Assembly (NCBI GenBank): GCA_902771735.1
Contig: CACXXO010000014.1
Location: forward strand, 1 to 60,936
Length of the DNA stretch: 60,936 nt
DNA from: an uncultured Bacteroidota bacterium
Lineage (GTDB): Bacteria; Bacteroidota; Bacteroidia; Bacteroidales; P3
Reading direction: 5' to 3'
Position 1 is the first letter of the stretch. Each line of letters starts with the position of its first letter. The position numbers were made by a program, and so were the translations under genes. Below the pieces are notes generated by a model. That model ran no database searches. It worked only from the letters and a program-made list of their open reading frames with translations, and was not told the DNA's origin. Positions 34,583-43,169 of this stretch are shown piece after piece.

Positions 34583-35026
34583 ATGGAAATCATACTTAAG
34601 CAAGATGTGGCCAACTTGGGCTACAAGGACGAAATCGTCAACGTGAAGAACGGCTATGCCAACAACTATCTTCTTCCCATGGGCATGGCTATCATCGCCA
34701 CCCCTGTCAACAAGAAGATCCACGCCGAGAACCTGCGCCAGCGCGCCCACAAGGAGGAAGCCCTCCGCAAGAACGCTGAGACCCAGCAGGCTGCCCTCAA
34801 CGGCAAGACCGTGAAGATCATCGCCAAAGTCGGTGAGAACGGACAGCTCTTCGGTGGTGTCAACAACATCATGGTTGCCGAGGCTCTCAAAGAGCAGCAC
34901 AACTATGACATCGACCGCAAGCAGATCACTGTCGACGCTATCAAGACTGTCGGTACCTATACCGCCAAGGTCAACGTCTACAAAGAGATCAAGGCCGAGC
35001 TGAACATTGAAGTTGTTGCCGAATAA
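34583..35026 (+). CDS. rplI: 50S ribosomal protein L9
   Basis: 147 residues. N-terminal domain MEIILKQDVANLGYKDEIVN and GYANNYLLPMGMA, long helix, then the C-terminal domain. Preceded by GGAGGAA nine bases before the ATG. Last gene of the unit. Confidence 0.97.
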   Translation: MEIILKQDVANLGYKDEIVNVKNGYANNYLLPMGMAIIATPVNKKIHAENLRQRAHKEEALRKNAETQQAALNGKTVKIIAKVGENGQLFGGVNNIMVAEALKEQHNYDIDRKQITVDAIKTVGTYTAKVNVYKEIKAELNIEVVAE

Positions 35027-35042
35027 GCAATTGACTGCTATC

Positions 35043-35081
35043 AAAAAAGCCCGCAGAATCAATTCTGCGGGCTTTTTTTGC
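35043..35081 (+). terminator. Terminator after rplI
   Basis: A 12-bp perfect stem (AGCCCGCAGAAT and complement) with a very short loop, flanked by A and T runs. Confidence 0.9.
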
Positions 35082-35156
35082 AAGAAATAGTGGAGGCCGG
35101 ATACTTAATTAGGAAAAGATAAGAAAAATATTTTTCTCCATGTCGGGAAAAAATCG

Positions 35157-35164
35157 TATTTTTG
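35157..35164 (+). promoter_or_regulatory. -7 box of the C10 peptidase gene
   Basis: TATTTTTG, 20 bases after TTTC (35133-35136), which may act as a weak -33 box. Confidence 0.6.
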
Positions 35165-35204
35165 CACCGCGAAAAATAAGAAATAATAAAAAAAACATAA
35201 AAAA

Positions 35205-36692
35205 ATGAAAAAACTAATTTCCTCATTACTAATGTTTGTGATGGCTTTCGGCATCAATAGCGCCAAGGCCGACAACATCAGCATGGAAGAGGCCAGAGCG
35301 GCTGCCGCCTACTTTATGAATTATTACAATAAGGTGGAGAAGTGGACGCCTGAAGACTTGACTCTTGTTTATCAAATCAACAACGAGACGCTGAACATTC
35401 CGGCCTCCTATTTCTTCAATTGCGCCGGTGCCGGCTGGGTGATTATGGCTGGTACTACCACCATCAATCCCATTATTGCCTACAATATCGAGGGTTCTCT
35501 CAATCCTGAGCTTTTCCACGATAATATGAGATGGTGGGTGGAAGGCTATTCCGACATGGTGAGCGAGATTCAGATGCTTGACGCCGAGAACAACTATGAT
35601 GACGACCCTGTGTGGACGGCTTTGAAGAACAATAACTACAAAGGCGACACCAAAGACCAGCAGCACAAGCTGATGATTGAGTCGTGGGGTCAGGGTAATG
35701 AATATGTTCCCACCTACAATCGCTATTGCCCCGTGTCCACCAATGGTTATACCGCTGTTGTGGGCTGCGTGGCTACCGCCATGTCCCAGATTTTCCATTA
35801 TTACCAATTCCCCAAAAAAGGTCAGGGCATGGCAAAATACTGGCTCCGTCGGGAGACAGACGACGAGACGATGCCCAATGTTCAGCTGAAGTACAATTTT
35901 GACGACTCGGCAGAGTTTAACTATGACATGATGCCCAATCGGGCTACCGACAAATATGGCAACCAGGTATCTTCCTGCTCCGATGAACAAATGAATGAAA
36001 TCGCCCACCTGTGCTATGCCGCAGGTGTCGCCGTGAAGATGGCCTATTCGCCTATCTCGAGCGGAGCATCAAGCTATGATGTGCCAGATGCTGCCTATAA
36101 TTATTTCAAATATAAGAAAGGCTATTTGGTTTCCCGTAATGGAGATGTCGATTGGGCGTACGTCGGCGCTATACGCAACAATTTAATGCAGAGCAATGTG
36201 ATCTACATGAGTGCTTGCTCTTCTACTAATCAGAGTGGTAATGACGCTTGCCACGCCTGGGTGTGCTGCGGCTACAAGGAAGAGGACACTTCCAGCTACT
36301 ATATGAACTGGGGCTGGGATGGCAGTAGCAATGGATGGTACAACCTTGGAACGAACTATATGCCCATCAGTGGTCAAGGTTATAACTTCAAACTTTCTCA
36401 GAAGTTCATCAATGGCATGGTTCCCGATTCGAGTTACCTTGATATCGCTGATGTTGATGGCAACTCCTATCTTGGCAAGCCTTATCCCAACCCCGCTGTG
36501 AGCTCTGTCGCGCTTCCCTATAGCACGGAGAATGCCACCGACCTCGTGATTTACAACATCGAAGGTAGCCCCGTGGCCACCTATCGTGTTCAGGCTGGCG
36601 AAGGCAAACTTGAGGTGCGTGTCGACGCCCTGCCTGCAGGCCTTTACATCTATCGCATGAACAGCCTGGCTGGCAAGTTTATTGTGAAATAA
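35205..36692 (+). CDS. Secreted C10-family cysteine peptidase with T9SS sorting domain
   Basis: 495 residues related to streptopain and interpain. Signal peptide (1-22), an N-terminal propeptide (about 23-150) that normally inhibits the enzyme, and the catalytic domain with nucleophile Cys 188 in VVGCVATAMSQI, His 350 in ACHAWVCCGY, and NWGWDGSSNGWY. The C-terminal 75 residues (YPNPAVSSVALPY ... ALPAGLYIYRM) are a type A T9SS sorting domain, so it is exported to the surface or medium. C10 peptidases degrade host proteins in related species. Confidence 0.95.
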   Translation: MKKLISSLLMFVMAFGINSAKADNISMEEARAAAAYFMNYYNKVEKWTPEDLTLVYQINNETLNIPASYFFNCAGAGWVIMAGTTTINPIIAYNIEGSLNPELFHDNMRWWVEGYSDMVSEIQMLDAENNYDDDPVWTALKNNNYKGDTKDQQHKLMIESWGQGNEYVPTYNRYCPVSTNGYTAVVGCVATAMSQIFHYYQFPKKGQGMAKYWLRRETDDETMPNVQLKYNFDDSAEFNYDMMPNRATDKYGNQVSSCSDEQMNEIAHLCYAAGVAVKMAYSPISSGASSYDVPDAAYNYFKYKKGYLVSRNGDVDWAYVGAIRNNLMQSNVIYMSACSSTNQSGNDACHAWVCCGYKEEDTSSYYMNWGWDGSSNGWYNLGTNYMPISGQGYNFKLSQKFINGMVPDSSYLDIADVDGNSYLGKPYPNPAVSSVALPYSTENATDLVIYNIEGSPVATYRVQAGEGKLEVRVDALPAGLYIYRMNSLAGKFIVK

Positions 36693-36695
36693 GAA

Positions 36696-37931
36696 TTAGT
36701 GGAGCGGCAGGGTGACGATGAAAGTCGACCCCTGTCCGAGTTCACTTTCAAGCGCTATGTGGCCCTGGTGGAGTTTTACCACCTGGGCCACATAGTTTAG
36801 TCCTATGCCGAATCCTTTAACGTTATGTACATTGCCAGTGGAGACACGATAGAATTTCTCGAACACGTGCTTCTGATCTTCCTTTGAGATGCCGATGCCG
36901 TGGTCGCTGACACGCAACTCGAGCTGATGGTCGACGATGGCTGTAGACACTTTGATGTCGGGTGCTTCGGTGGAATATTTGATGCCGTTGTCGATGAGGT
37001 TGTAGACAAGGTTTGTGAGGTGCAGCTCGTCGGCCACGATGACCGACGGGTCGGCTTCGAGATGCGTCTCCAACTTGCCGCCGCGATTGCTGAGCGTCAA
37101 GGCGAAACTTTGTGACACTTTCCCGATAATCTGGTGCACGTCAATTTCTTTGGGATTGATGTGGAAATTCTTGTTCGACATCTTGGCGCTTTGCAGGATT
37201 GTCTCTACGAGAACACGCATGCGCTGGTTCTCATCGTTGATGATGCCGATGAAGTTCTGTCGCGAGGCGCTGTCTTGCGAGATGGTTTCGTCGCGCAACA
37301 TCTCACATGCCAGGCCGATGGTGGCCAGCGGGGTCTTGATTTCGTGCGTCATGTTGTTGATGAACTCCGACTTCATCTGGTCCAGTTTGCGTTGGTTGGA
37401 CAATGCACGCAAAGAGATGATAAACATGGCAGCGATGATGAGCACCAGGAAGAAACTCATGTAAACGAAAAGGTTGGAGTTTCGTTGGAGGAACATTTGG
37501 GCACTGGGGAATGCCAGGGTGATGAAAAACTGGTTGTTGGATACCACTCCCACGGGGTGGAAGTTGTAGCGGTAGGGCGATTCTTCGAGTTGTTTTTCGT
37601 GCTGAGGGTCCGAACTGTAGAGAAACGACCGCTCGTTGCCGTTGTAAAGGCCAACGATGGGATGGATGTCGATGCCGTTGAGCAGCAGCTGCTCGGCGAT
37701 TAGGGAGTCAAGCTCCTGATAACTGAAAGAAGCCATGGATTGTTCGGAGGTCTGCTTGCCGTCGCCACCCAGCTGTTTGACAACTTCGTCCATGGCGTTG
37801 CCTACACCGATGTTGAACATGTTGTCGTTGATGGAGAAAGTGCGCCGCGTTTGGTAGAATTGTATAACCACCAAACTCACAGCCGCAATGGCAAAAACCG
37901 AGATGATGAAGATGCGTATCCAGCGTTTCAT
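36696..37931 (-). CDS. Membrane sensor histidine kinase, no partner regulator nearby
   Basis: 411 residues. Transmembrane segments at about 5-24 and 154-174 flank a 130-residue periplasmic sensor of unknown fold. Then the phospho-acceptor His 196 in MTHEIKTPLA, N box NLIDNGIKYS, G1 DHGIGI, F box FEKFYR and G2 GFGIGL: a complete, probably active kinase. Neighbours on both sides are unrelated, and no response regulator gene lies in the window. Convergent with the C10 peptidase gene, three bases between stops. Confidence 0.93.
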   Translation of the reverse strand: MKRWIRIFIISVFAIAAVSLVVIQFYQTRRTFSINDNMFNIGVGNAMDEVVKQLGGDGKQTSEQSMASFSYQELDSLIAEQLLLNGIDIHPIVGLYNGNERSFLYSSDPQHEKQLEESPYRYNFHPVGVVSNNQFFITLAFPSAQMFLQRNSNLFVYMSFFLVLIIAAMFIISLRALSNQRKLDQMKSEFINNMTHEIKTPLATIGLACEMLRDETISQDSASRQNFIGIINDENQRMRVLVETILQSAKMSNKNFHINPKEIDVHQIIGKVSQSFALTLSNRGGKLETHLEADPSVIVADELHLTNLVYNLIDNGIKYSTEAPDIKVSTAIVDHQLELRVSDHGIGISKEDQKHVFEKFYRVSTGNVHNVKGFGIGLNYVAQVVKLHQGHIALESELGQGSTFIVTLPLH

Positions 37932-38029
37932 GACTTTTCTGTAATGTCTGTTAGTTGTTAGTTCTTAACGATATAACGCGTGTTGAAAAAAATTATTTTC
38001 CATGATGACAATAATTCTCATTTTTTTAG

Positions 38030-38037
38030 TATTTTTG
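38030..38037 (+). promoter_or_regulatory. -7 box of mtnN-luxS
   Basis: TATTTTTG followed by CAAAA, 24 bases before the mtnN ATG. Confidence 0.55.
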
Positions 38038-38061
38038 CAAAAATATAAACTGTGAATTGAT

Positions 38062-38739
38062 ATGAAAATAGGAGTTATCATAGCCATGGATATCGAGTAT
38101 CGTCAGATGCACGACGCCATTGGTGGCGACACCGGTCGTTTGGGTAATAATGAAATAGTGCTGTGGCAATGTGGTATCGGCAAAGTGAACGCCGCCGTGG
38201 GTACCATGCGCCTCATCCAGGAGCATCATCCCGACGCCATTCTCAGCACCGGCCTTGCCGGTGGTATCGACCCCATGATGCAGCTGATGGATGTGCTCGC
38301 CGCCACGCAGGCAGTCTATCACGATGTGGACTGCGGTGGCATTGCCTCTGGCGGCGTCTGCCCACTTGGGCAGGTACAAGGGCTTCCCGCACGCTACGAT
38401 GCAGACCAGCATATGCTGGACACAGCCCTCGAGGTGGCTAAGAACTTCGACGGCCATTTGGTGACGGGCCTCATATGCACTGGAGACCAGTTCGTCACCG
38501 ACCGCGAGCGACAGAACACCATCAAGCGCAACTTCGTCGACGGTCTGGCTTGCGACATGGAGAGTGCTGCCATTGCCCAGACCTGTTACTTGATGAAGGT
38601 GCCTTTCCTCAGTCTCCGTGTCATCAGCGACACTCCCGGCCGCACCGACAACCATCAGCAGCAGTGGAAGGATTTCCTTGGCTCCATGTGCAACGAGTCC
38701 TTCAGATTCGTGAAGAAATACCTGGAAACAATAGATTAA
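38062..38739 (+). CDS. mtnN: 5'-methylthioadenosine/S-adenosylhomocysteine nucleosidase
   Basis: Removes adenine from methylthioadenosine and S-adenosylhomocysteine; the latter gives S-ribosylhomocysteine for LuxS. 225 residues. Catalytic Glu 12 (MDIEYRQM), glycine-rich STGLAGGID, GDQFV, the nucleoside-binding Met-Glu in CDMESAA (about 166-167) and catalytic Asp 190 in RVISD. It precedes luxS by 74 bases, so the two steps of the activated methyl cycle are encoded together. Confidence 0.96.
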   Translation: MKIGVIIAMDIEYRQMHDAIGGDTGRLGNNEIVLWQCGIGKVNAAVGTMRLIQEHHPDAILSTGLAGGIDPMMQLMDVLAATQAVYHDVDCGGIASGGVCPLGQVQGLPARYDADQHMLDTALEVAKNFDGHLVTGLICTGDQFVTDRERQNTIKRNFVDGLACDMESAAIAQTCYLMKVPFLSLRVISDTPGRTDNHQQQWKDFLGSMCNESFRFVKKYLETID

Positions 38740-38813
38740 CTAATGGTTTGGGTTTTATTGTGATGCTACGCAGTCCCGATGAGCCTTAACCTATAACTAC
38801 AAACACCTGAATC

Positions 38814-39308
38814 ATGGAAGTAATACAGAGTTTCACCATCGACCATACGCATCTGAAGCCCGGTATCTATGTGTCGCGAGTCGACAAGGGCTTCACGACC
38901 TTCGACCTCCGCATAACGGAACCCAACCGCGAGCCCGCTGTGGCCCCTTCCGCCATGCATAGCCTCGAACACCTCATGGCTACCTGGTTCCGCAACTCAA
39001 GCGCCAAAGACGATGTCGTCTATGTTGGCCCCATGGGATGCCTCACGGGCATGTATGTCATTATGACCGGCAGTTACAGCGTCGAGGATATGCGCCGCCT
39101 GACCATCGAGTGTCTCGAGTGGATACTAACGCAGCACGAGGTGCCGGCAACCACGCCCGAGACCTGCGGCAACTGCCTGCTCCACGACCTGCCCATGTGC
39201 CACTGGGAGAGCCGCCGCTATCTCGATCGCCTGAAGAACGATTTCCACTGCGAATACACCAAATTCCAAGTAACGCTGAGCGACGGCAAGGTTTTTGCCG
39301 ACGCCTAA
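38814..39308 (+). CDS. luxS: S-ribosylhomocysteine lyase (autoinducer-2 synthesis)
   Basis: Splits S-ribosylhomocysteine into homocysteine and the AI-2 precursor 4,5-dihydroxy-2,3-pentanedione. 164 residues, the usual size. Metal ligands His 49 and His 53 with Glu 52 (HSLEH), third ligand Cys 118 in ETCGN, and catalytic Cys 76 in VGPMGCLTGMY are all present. Directly follows mtnN, and a strong terminator follows. It may serve only methyl-cycle detoxification; no AI-2 receptor is visible here. Confidence 0.97.
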   Translation: MEVIQSFTIDHTHLKPGIYVSRVDKGFTTFDLRITEPNREPAVAPSAMHSLEHLMATWFRNSSAKDDVVYVGPMGCLTGMYVIMTGSYSVEDMRRLTIECLEWILTQHEVPATTPETCGNCLLHDLPMCHWESRRYLDRLKNDFHCEYTKFQVTLSDGKVFADA

Positions 39309-39321
39309 AGAGAAAGCAACA

Positions 39322-39359
39322 AAAAAAAAGGAGGGGCCTGCAGGCCCCTCCTTTTTTTG
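39322..39359. terminator. Bidirectional terminator between luxS and the barrel gene
   Basis: Palindrome AAAGGAGGGGCC / GGCCCCTCCTTT with A and T runs on both sides, serving luxS (plus) and the outer-membrane gene (minus). Confidence 0.9.
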
Positions 39360-39376
39360 TTTGGGTCAACTATGGT

Positions 39377-40048
39377 TTAGAGGTGATAGTTGAAGCCAAT
39401 GCTGAAGTTGTTCAGGTGGGCTTGGAGGTCCTGGGCTTCCATGTTGCACTGCAGACCCCAACCATGGGTGTTGTTGTCGTTGGCATCGGTGCGGGTGAAC
39501 CACACGAAGCTGAGGAGGTCAATATAGATGTCCATGGAGAACTTGTCGCTCAGAGAGTAGTTCAGGCCAGGGATGACACGGAGACCCATCTGGGTGTAGT
39601 TGTCACCATTCTTGACGGGAGAACCAGTCACTTCGCTACCATCGACGAAAGCGTGGGTTTTGCTCTCAAGACCCATTCTGAAGCCAAACTGAGCCTCGGC
39701 GAAAACGGTGAAGTTCTTCCAAGAGGCCACATTGTAGCGGAAGTAAGGATCGATTTCAATAGCGCTCTGGGGGTTGGAATTGTAGGTTTTGCTGTTGCCG
39801 GCGGGGTCGGTGTAGACACGGTTGTAGGTGTAGTCCCAACCGAGCTGGGCACCAATCTGCATGTTCTCGTTCAGCTGATAGCCGATTTTGGGCATGATGC
39901 TAATATCGGTGGTGGCGGTAGAACCAGCGGTGAAATCTTTGTCGTGGTTGCCCGCGTGGTTGACTCCGATGTTGCCACCAATAATGAACTGAGCATTAGC
40001 GGTCATGGCAAATGCTGCGAGAGCAAGGGTCAAAAGAATTTTTTTCAT
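39377..40048 (-). CDS. Small outer-membrane beta-barrel protein
   Basis: 223 residues. Signal peptide MKKILLTLALAAFAMTANA, then alternating amphipathic strands in the OMP_b-brl / porin-like style (QFIIGGNIGVNHAG, NMQIGAQLGWDY, FSIGFNYHL at the end), ending in an aromatic-rich strand. It is probably an 8-stranded barrel with a structural role. Strong own promoter. Related in style to the 42365 protein, though not obviously a duplicate. Confidence 0.85.
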   Translation of the reverse strand: MKKILLTLALAAFAMTANAQFIIGGNIGVNHAGNHDKDFTAGSTATTDISIMPKIGYQLNENMQIGAQLGWDYTYNRVYTDPAGNSKTYNSNPQSAIEIDPYFRYNVASWKNFTVFAEAQFGFRMGLESKTHAFVDGSEVTGSPVKNGDNYTQMGLRVIPGLNYSLSDKFSMDIYIDLLSFVWFTRTDANDNNTHGWGLQCNMEAQDLQAHLNNFSIGFNYHL

Positions 40049-40116
40049 TTTTTTAAGGTTTTAGTTAAACAATATGTTATTTGTCTTTTATTAAATTTTC
40101 TTAAAAATTGATGCTG

Positions 40117-40148
40117 CAAAGATACAACCTTTTTTTGTACTGACCAAA
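40117..40148 (-). promoter_or_regulatory. Promoter of the 40048 barrel gene
   Basis: TTTG (40145-40148), 20-base spacer, TATCTTTG (40117-40124). The spacer GTCAGTACAAAAAAAGGTTG resembles those of two tRNA promoters. Confidence 0.8.
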
Positions 40149-40201
40149 TTTTTTTTATATTTTAACATAATTTTCTTTCCTTTGAGACGCTGGAAATAAA
40201 C

Positions 40202-40237
40202 AAGTTGGGCTCCAATGTGAATATTGGAGTCCAACTT
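40202..40237 (-). terminator. Hairpin after hydG
   Basis: A 15-bp stem (AAGTTGG..CTCCAAT and complement, one G-T pair) with a six-base loop, 30 bases beyond the hydG stop. The T-tract on the minus side is weak. Confidence 0.6.
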
Positions 40238-40267
40238 AAAATATTGAAACAATGTTTGTTACATGTT

Positions 40268-41698
40268 TTAGAAGTAGAGGTCTCTTTCTCCGTCGCCGAT
40301 TTTGCAGAGGTTGCCCTCGACACGACGTTTCAATTCCTCTTTTGAGAAGGTTTGTGTCAATTCTTTCAGCAAGCGCAAGCCTTTTTCCTTGGTTTCGGGG
40401 CTGGCATAGTCCTCGAGGTATTCTCTAAAAGTGAACATGGCGTTGGGTTTGCAATACTCTTTGATGAGGCCGGGCTTGGCGAGGTCCATGAAGTCGGCAC
40501 CCACGCGGCCTTTGCGGTAGCAGCCGGTGCAGAAGCTGGGGATGTAGCCGCCGTCGATCATCATGGAGATAACCTCGTCGAGCGAGCGGTGGTCGCCGAG
40601 GGTGAACTGGGCACCGGTGTTGCCGGTCTTCTCGTAGGGCTTGGCCTCGTTGCTCTTGTTGTCCTCCTCATAGCCGCCGGGATTGGTCTCGGAGGCTGCG
40701 GAAATCTGACTCACACCGTATTTCACCAGTTTGTCGCGCATCTCGGGACGCTCGCGGGTGGAGATGATGATACCCGTGTAGGGCATGGCGATGCGGATGA
40801 TGGCGATAATCTTCATGAAGTCTTTGTCGGAGACGGGGTGGGGGATATTTTCCGGCAAGGAGAAGGGGGTGCCTTCGGCGGGCTCGATACGGGGGAAGGA
40901 GACGGTGTGGGGGCCGCAGCCATAGTCCTCCTCGAGGTGGCGGGCATGCTCCATCATGGCGAGGATTTCAAAACGGTAGTCGACCAGGCCGAAGAGCACG
41001 CCAATGCCCACGTCGTTGATGCCGCCTTCCTGGGCGCGGTCCATGCAGGTGAGACGCCAGAGGTAGTCGGCTTTGGGGGTGCCGGCGGGGTGGAACTTGG
41101 CATACTCGATGGGGTCGTAGGTCTCCTGGAAGCAGACGTAGGTGCCAATCTTCTCGGCCTTGAGCTTGGCATAGTCTTCGACGCTCATGGGAGCCAGCTC
41201 GACGTTGATGCGGCGGATGGTGCTGCCCTTCTCGTCCTTGGCGGCATAGGTGCGGCGGATGGCTTCGACCATGTAGTTGGCGTCGTTCCGTGGGCTCTCG
41301 CCGCAGATGAGCAGGGCGCGCTTGTGGCCCATGCGCAGCAACTGGAGGGTCTCGGCCTCGATTTCGTCGAGGGTGAGGATTTTGCGTTTTAAGGATTTGT
41401 TGTCCTTGCGGAAGCCACAGTAGACGCAGTTGTTCACACAGGCGTTGCCGGTGTAGATGGGGGCGAAGAGCACCAGGCGGCGGCCGTAGATCTCATCCTT
41501 GCAGTATTCGGCGGTGTCCAGTATCTTCTGGATGCCGGCCTCGTCCTCTACACTGAGGAGCTTGGCCACGTCCTCGAGGTTCAAGCCCTTGAGTTTGCGG
41601 GCTTTGTTGAGGATATCGTTCAGTTGGCTCTCGGAGGGAGCGTTGTTCTCCAGCATGCCGTAGAGCTTGTCGCGATCGATGAAATTTTGATTTCTCAT
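40268..41698 (-). CDS. hydG: [FeFe]-hydrogenase maturase HydG
   Basis: Radical-SAM tyrosine lyase that makes the CO and cyanide ligands of the H-cluster. 476 residues. The radical-SAM Cys 87, 91, 94 (CVNNCVYC) and the C-terminal cluster site CX2CX22C (Cys 390, 393, 416), which separates HydG from ThiH, are intact. Its presence implies an [FeFe] hydrogenase, so hydrogen production or uptake, elsewhere in the genome; hydE, hydF and hydA are not in the window. The TM1266-like gene lies 43 bases upstream in the same unit. Confidence 0.96.
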   Translation of the reverse strand: MRNQNFIDRDKLYGMLENNAPSESQLNDILNKARKLKGLNLEDVAKLLSVEDEAGIQKILDTAEYCKDEIYGRRLVLFAPIYTGNACVNNCVYCGFRKDNKSLKRKILTLDEIEAETLQLLRMGHKRALLICGESPRNDANYMVEAIRRTYAAKDEKGSTIRRINVELAPMSVEDYAKLKAEKIGTYVCFQETYDPIEYAKFHPAGTPKADYLWRLTCMDRAQEGGINDVGIGVLFGLVDYRFEILAMMEHARHLEEDYGCGPHTVSFPRIEPAEGTPFSLPENIPHPVSDKDFMKIIAIIRIAMPYTGIIISTRERPEMRDKLVKYGVSQISAASETNPGGYEEDNKSNEAKPYEKTGNTGAQFTLGDHRSLDEVISMMIDGGYIPSFCTGCYRKGRVGADFMDLAKPGLIKEYCKPNAMFTFREYLEDYASPETKEKGLRLLKELTQTFSKEELKRRVEGNLCKIGDGERDLYF

Positions 41699-41741
41699 AA
41701 TGTTTTATGTTTTAAGATTTTCAATTATCAATAATCATTTT

Positions 41742-41984
41742 TCAATTAGCCAGAGCCGTTTTGCAACTGAGCCCCGGCAGCCGGCCTAAGGGTCCTGTGA
41801 GGGCGTTAATTTGGTTCATGCTCCCTTCGACAATGAGCGACATCACGGCCACCGGACGGTCGTGGAAAGGGAGCCCCTGCCGGCACAATATGATGTCGGC
41901 GTGCTCAGAAAGAATCTGATTGACGGAAGGCGACACTTCGCGGTCGCGAATGAGTATGGTTATTGTCCCTATTCTCTTCTCCAT
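41742..41984 (-). CDS. TM1266-type iron-only hydrogenase system regulator (putative)
   Basis: 80 residues with an ACT/NikR-like fold in the family: MEKRIGTITILIRDRE, HADIILCRQGLPF, NALTGPLGRLPGLSCKT. The family accompanies hydrogenase maturation genes in Clostridia, Thermotoga and Bacteroidales; the regulatory role is putative. It heads the hydG unit. Confidence 0.8.
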   Translation of the reverse strand: MEKRIGTITILIRDREVSPSVNQILSEHADIILCRQGLPFHDRPVAVMSLIVEGSMNQINALTGPLGRLPGLSCKTALAN

Positions 41985-42024
41985 CAGGTGTTAGGCTTTT
42001 GGATTAGACATTGGTTTACGGCGA

Positions 42025-42055
42025 CAAAGATACAAAAAAAAATTGATACCGCAAA
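42025..42055 (-). promoter_or_regulatory. Promoter of the TM1266-hydG unit
   Basis: Minus strand: TTTG (42052-42055), 19-base spacer, TATCTTTG (42025-42032), 40 bases before the ATG. Confidence 0.75.
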
Positions 42056-42091
42056 AATATTTTTTTTGTCCGAAAACCATGTCATCACCGT

Positions 42092-42176
42092 ACCTCCTCC
42101 GACCCATCTCCGACCGCGGTCGGAGATGGGTCGGAGTTGACTCGGACTTCAGTCGGACTTGATACGGATTTGGTGC
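42092..42176. repeat. Intergenic 11-bp-period array with mirrored arm (copy B)
   Basis: CGG recurs at 42121, 42132, 42143, 42154 and 42165, exactly 11 bp apart. The left arm (CTCCGACCCATCTCCGAC) mirrors the right perfectly over 18 bp. Bases 42104-42168 are the exact reverse complement of 1099-1163. It lies between two divergent promoters; the gap 41985-42364 holds nothing else recognisable. Confidence 0.9.
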
Positions 42177-42320
42177 TAAGAATCAGTTAGTTATAAATGC
42201 TGTTTTTTGAAGTTGGGAAAGGGGTTCGATGGAGATGTGTAAAATACTGTATTCTATGCTGTTAGTGTAAAAAAAGAAAAAAAATCTCCTTTTTGGGGCC
42301 GATAGTTCATTTTTTCTTCG

Positions 42321-42328
42321 TATCTTTG
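42321..42328 (+). promoter_or_regulatory. -7 box of the 42365 gene
   Basis: TATCTTTG followed by CATTTCG; the nearest TTTG (42292-42295) is 25 bases away, longer than usual. Confidence 0.55.
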
Positions 42329-42364
42329 CATTTCGAAATGTTTTGTAAAAAAAGGTTAACTTAT

Positions 42365-43117
42365 ATGAAGAAAATAGCATTACTTGTTGTTGCAGTGGCT
42401 TTTGCCACGGTTTCGCAGGCCCAGTTCGTGCTTGGCGTGCAGGGCGGCTATTATTGGCAGCAGAATACTACGACGCTGAACGCCGACAAGACCACGTCGT
42501 CCTATATGGTGGGAGCCCTCCAGTTGGGATACAAGGTGTCGCCCAACCTCTATGTGGGTGTCATGGGCGGCTATGTGAACAGTGTGTTCGACACGCTGGT
42601 GGCCACCGATACCTATTTCTACCCTATGGTGGGTATGAACATCAATATCACCGACCACAAACTGCACAAGATGCGCAGCGGCTGGTTTGTCGCCCCGCAG
42701 GTGAAATGGGAGTTCCTCCGCTTCGGCAACATGCACTTCAACCTGATGCTTCAGGGTCAGTTGCGCATGCTGGGCGCCAACAAGTATACCGAGAGCTACG
42801 TCACCACCAACTATCCCAATCCCAACGAGTATCTCGAGGTGGAGCCTTATGACGACCACATCAGCGACATGACATGGGGAGTGAGTGTGCGCCCCACGCT
42901 CATCTATGAGTTCTCGGAGCACCTCAGCGCCGAGCTGATGCTCGACCTCCTGTCGGTTGGCTTTATCAGCGAGACCGAGACCTACGACCCGAAGGTTTCC
43001 GGCATCGACCCGGTGAAACACACCACTTCGATGTTCTACGCCGGCCTCAACTCGTTCTCCGACGTGTTGCGTTGGGAGAACACTCTGCTGAAGCTGGGCT
43101 TCAATTGGACCTTCTGA
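42365..43117 (+). CDS. Outer-membrane beta-barrel protein
   Basis: 250 residues from ATG 42365; the frame extends to 42293, but that crosses the promoter. Signal peptide [19 protein letters not shown], then about eight amphipathic strands ([43 protein letters not shown] at the end), ending in an aromatic strand typical of Bam substrates. No ligand or enzymatic motif is seen. Confidence 0.82.
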   Translation: MKKIALLVVAVAFATVSQAQFVLGVQGGYYWQQNTTTLNADKTTSSYMVGALQLGYKVSPNLYVGVMGGYVNSVFDTLVATDTYFYPMVGMNINITDHKLHKMRSGWFVAPQVKWEFLRFGNMHFNLMLQGQLRMLGANKYTESYVTTNYPNPNEYLEVEPYDDHISDMTWGVSVRPTLIYEFSEHLSAELMLDLLSVGFISETETYDPKVSGIDPVKHTTSMFYAGLNSFSDVLRWENTLLKLGFNWTF

Positions 43118-43169
43118 CGGCGAATCCCCTCTTTTCGTCGGCGAGTATAACGAATCAGGCGATTTTATC

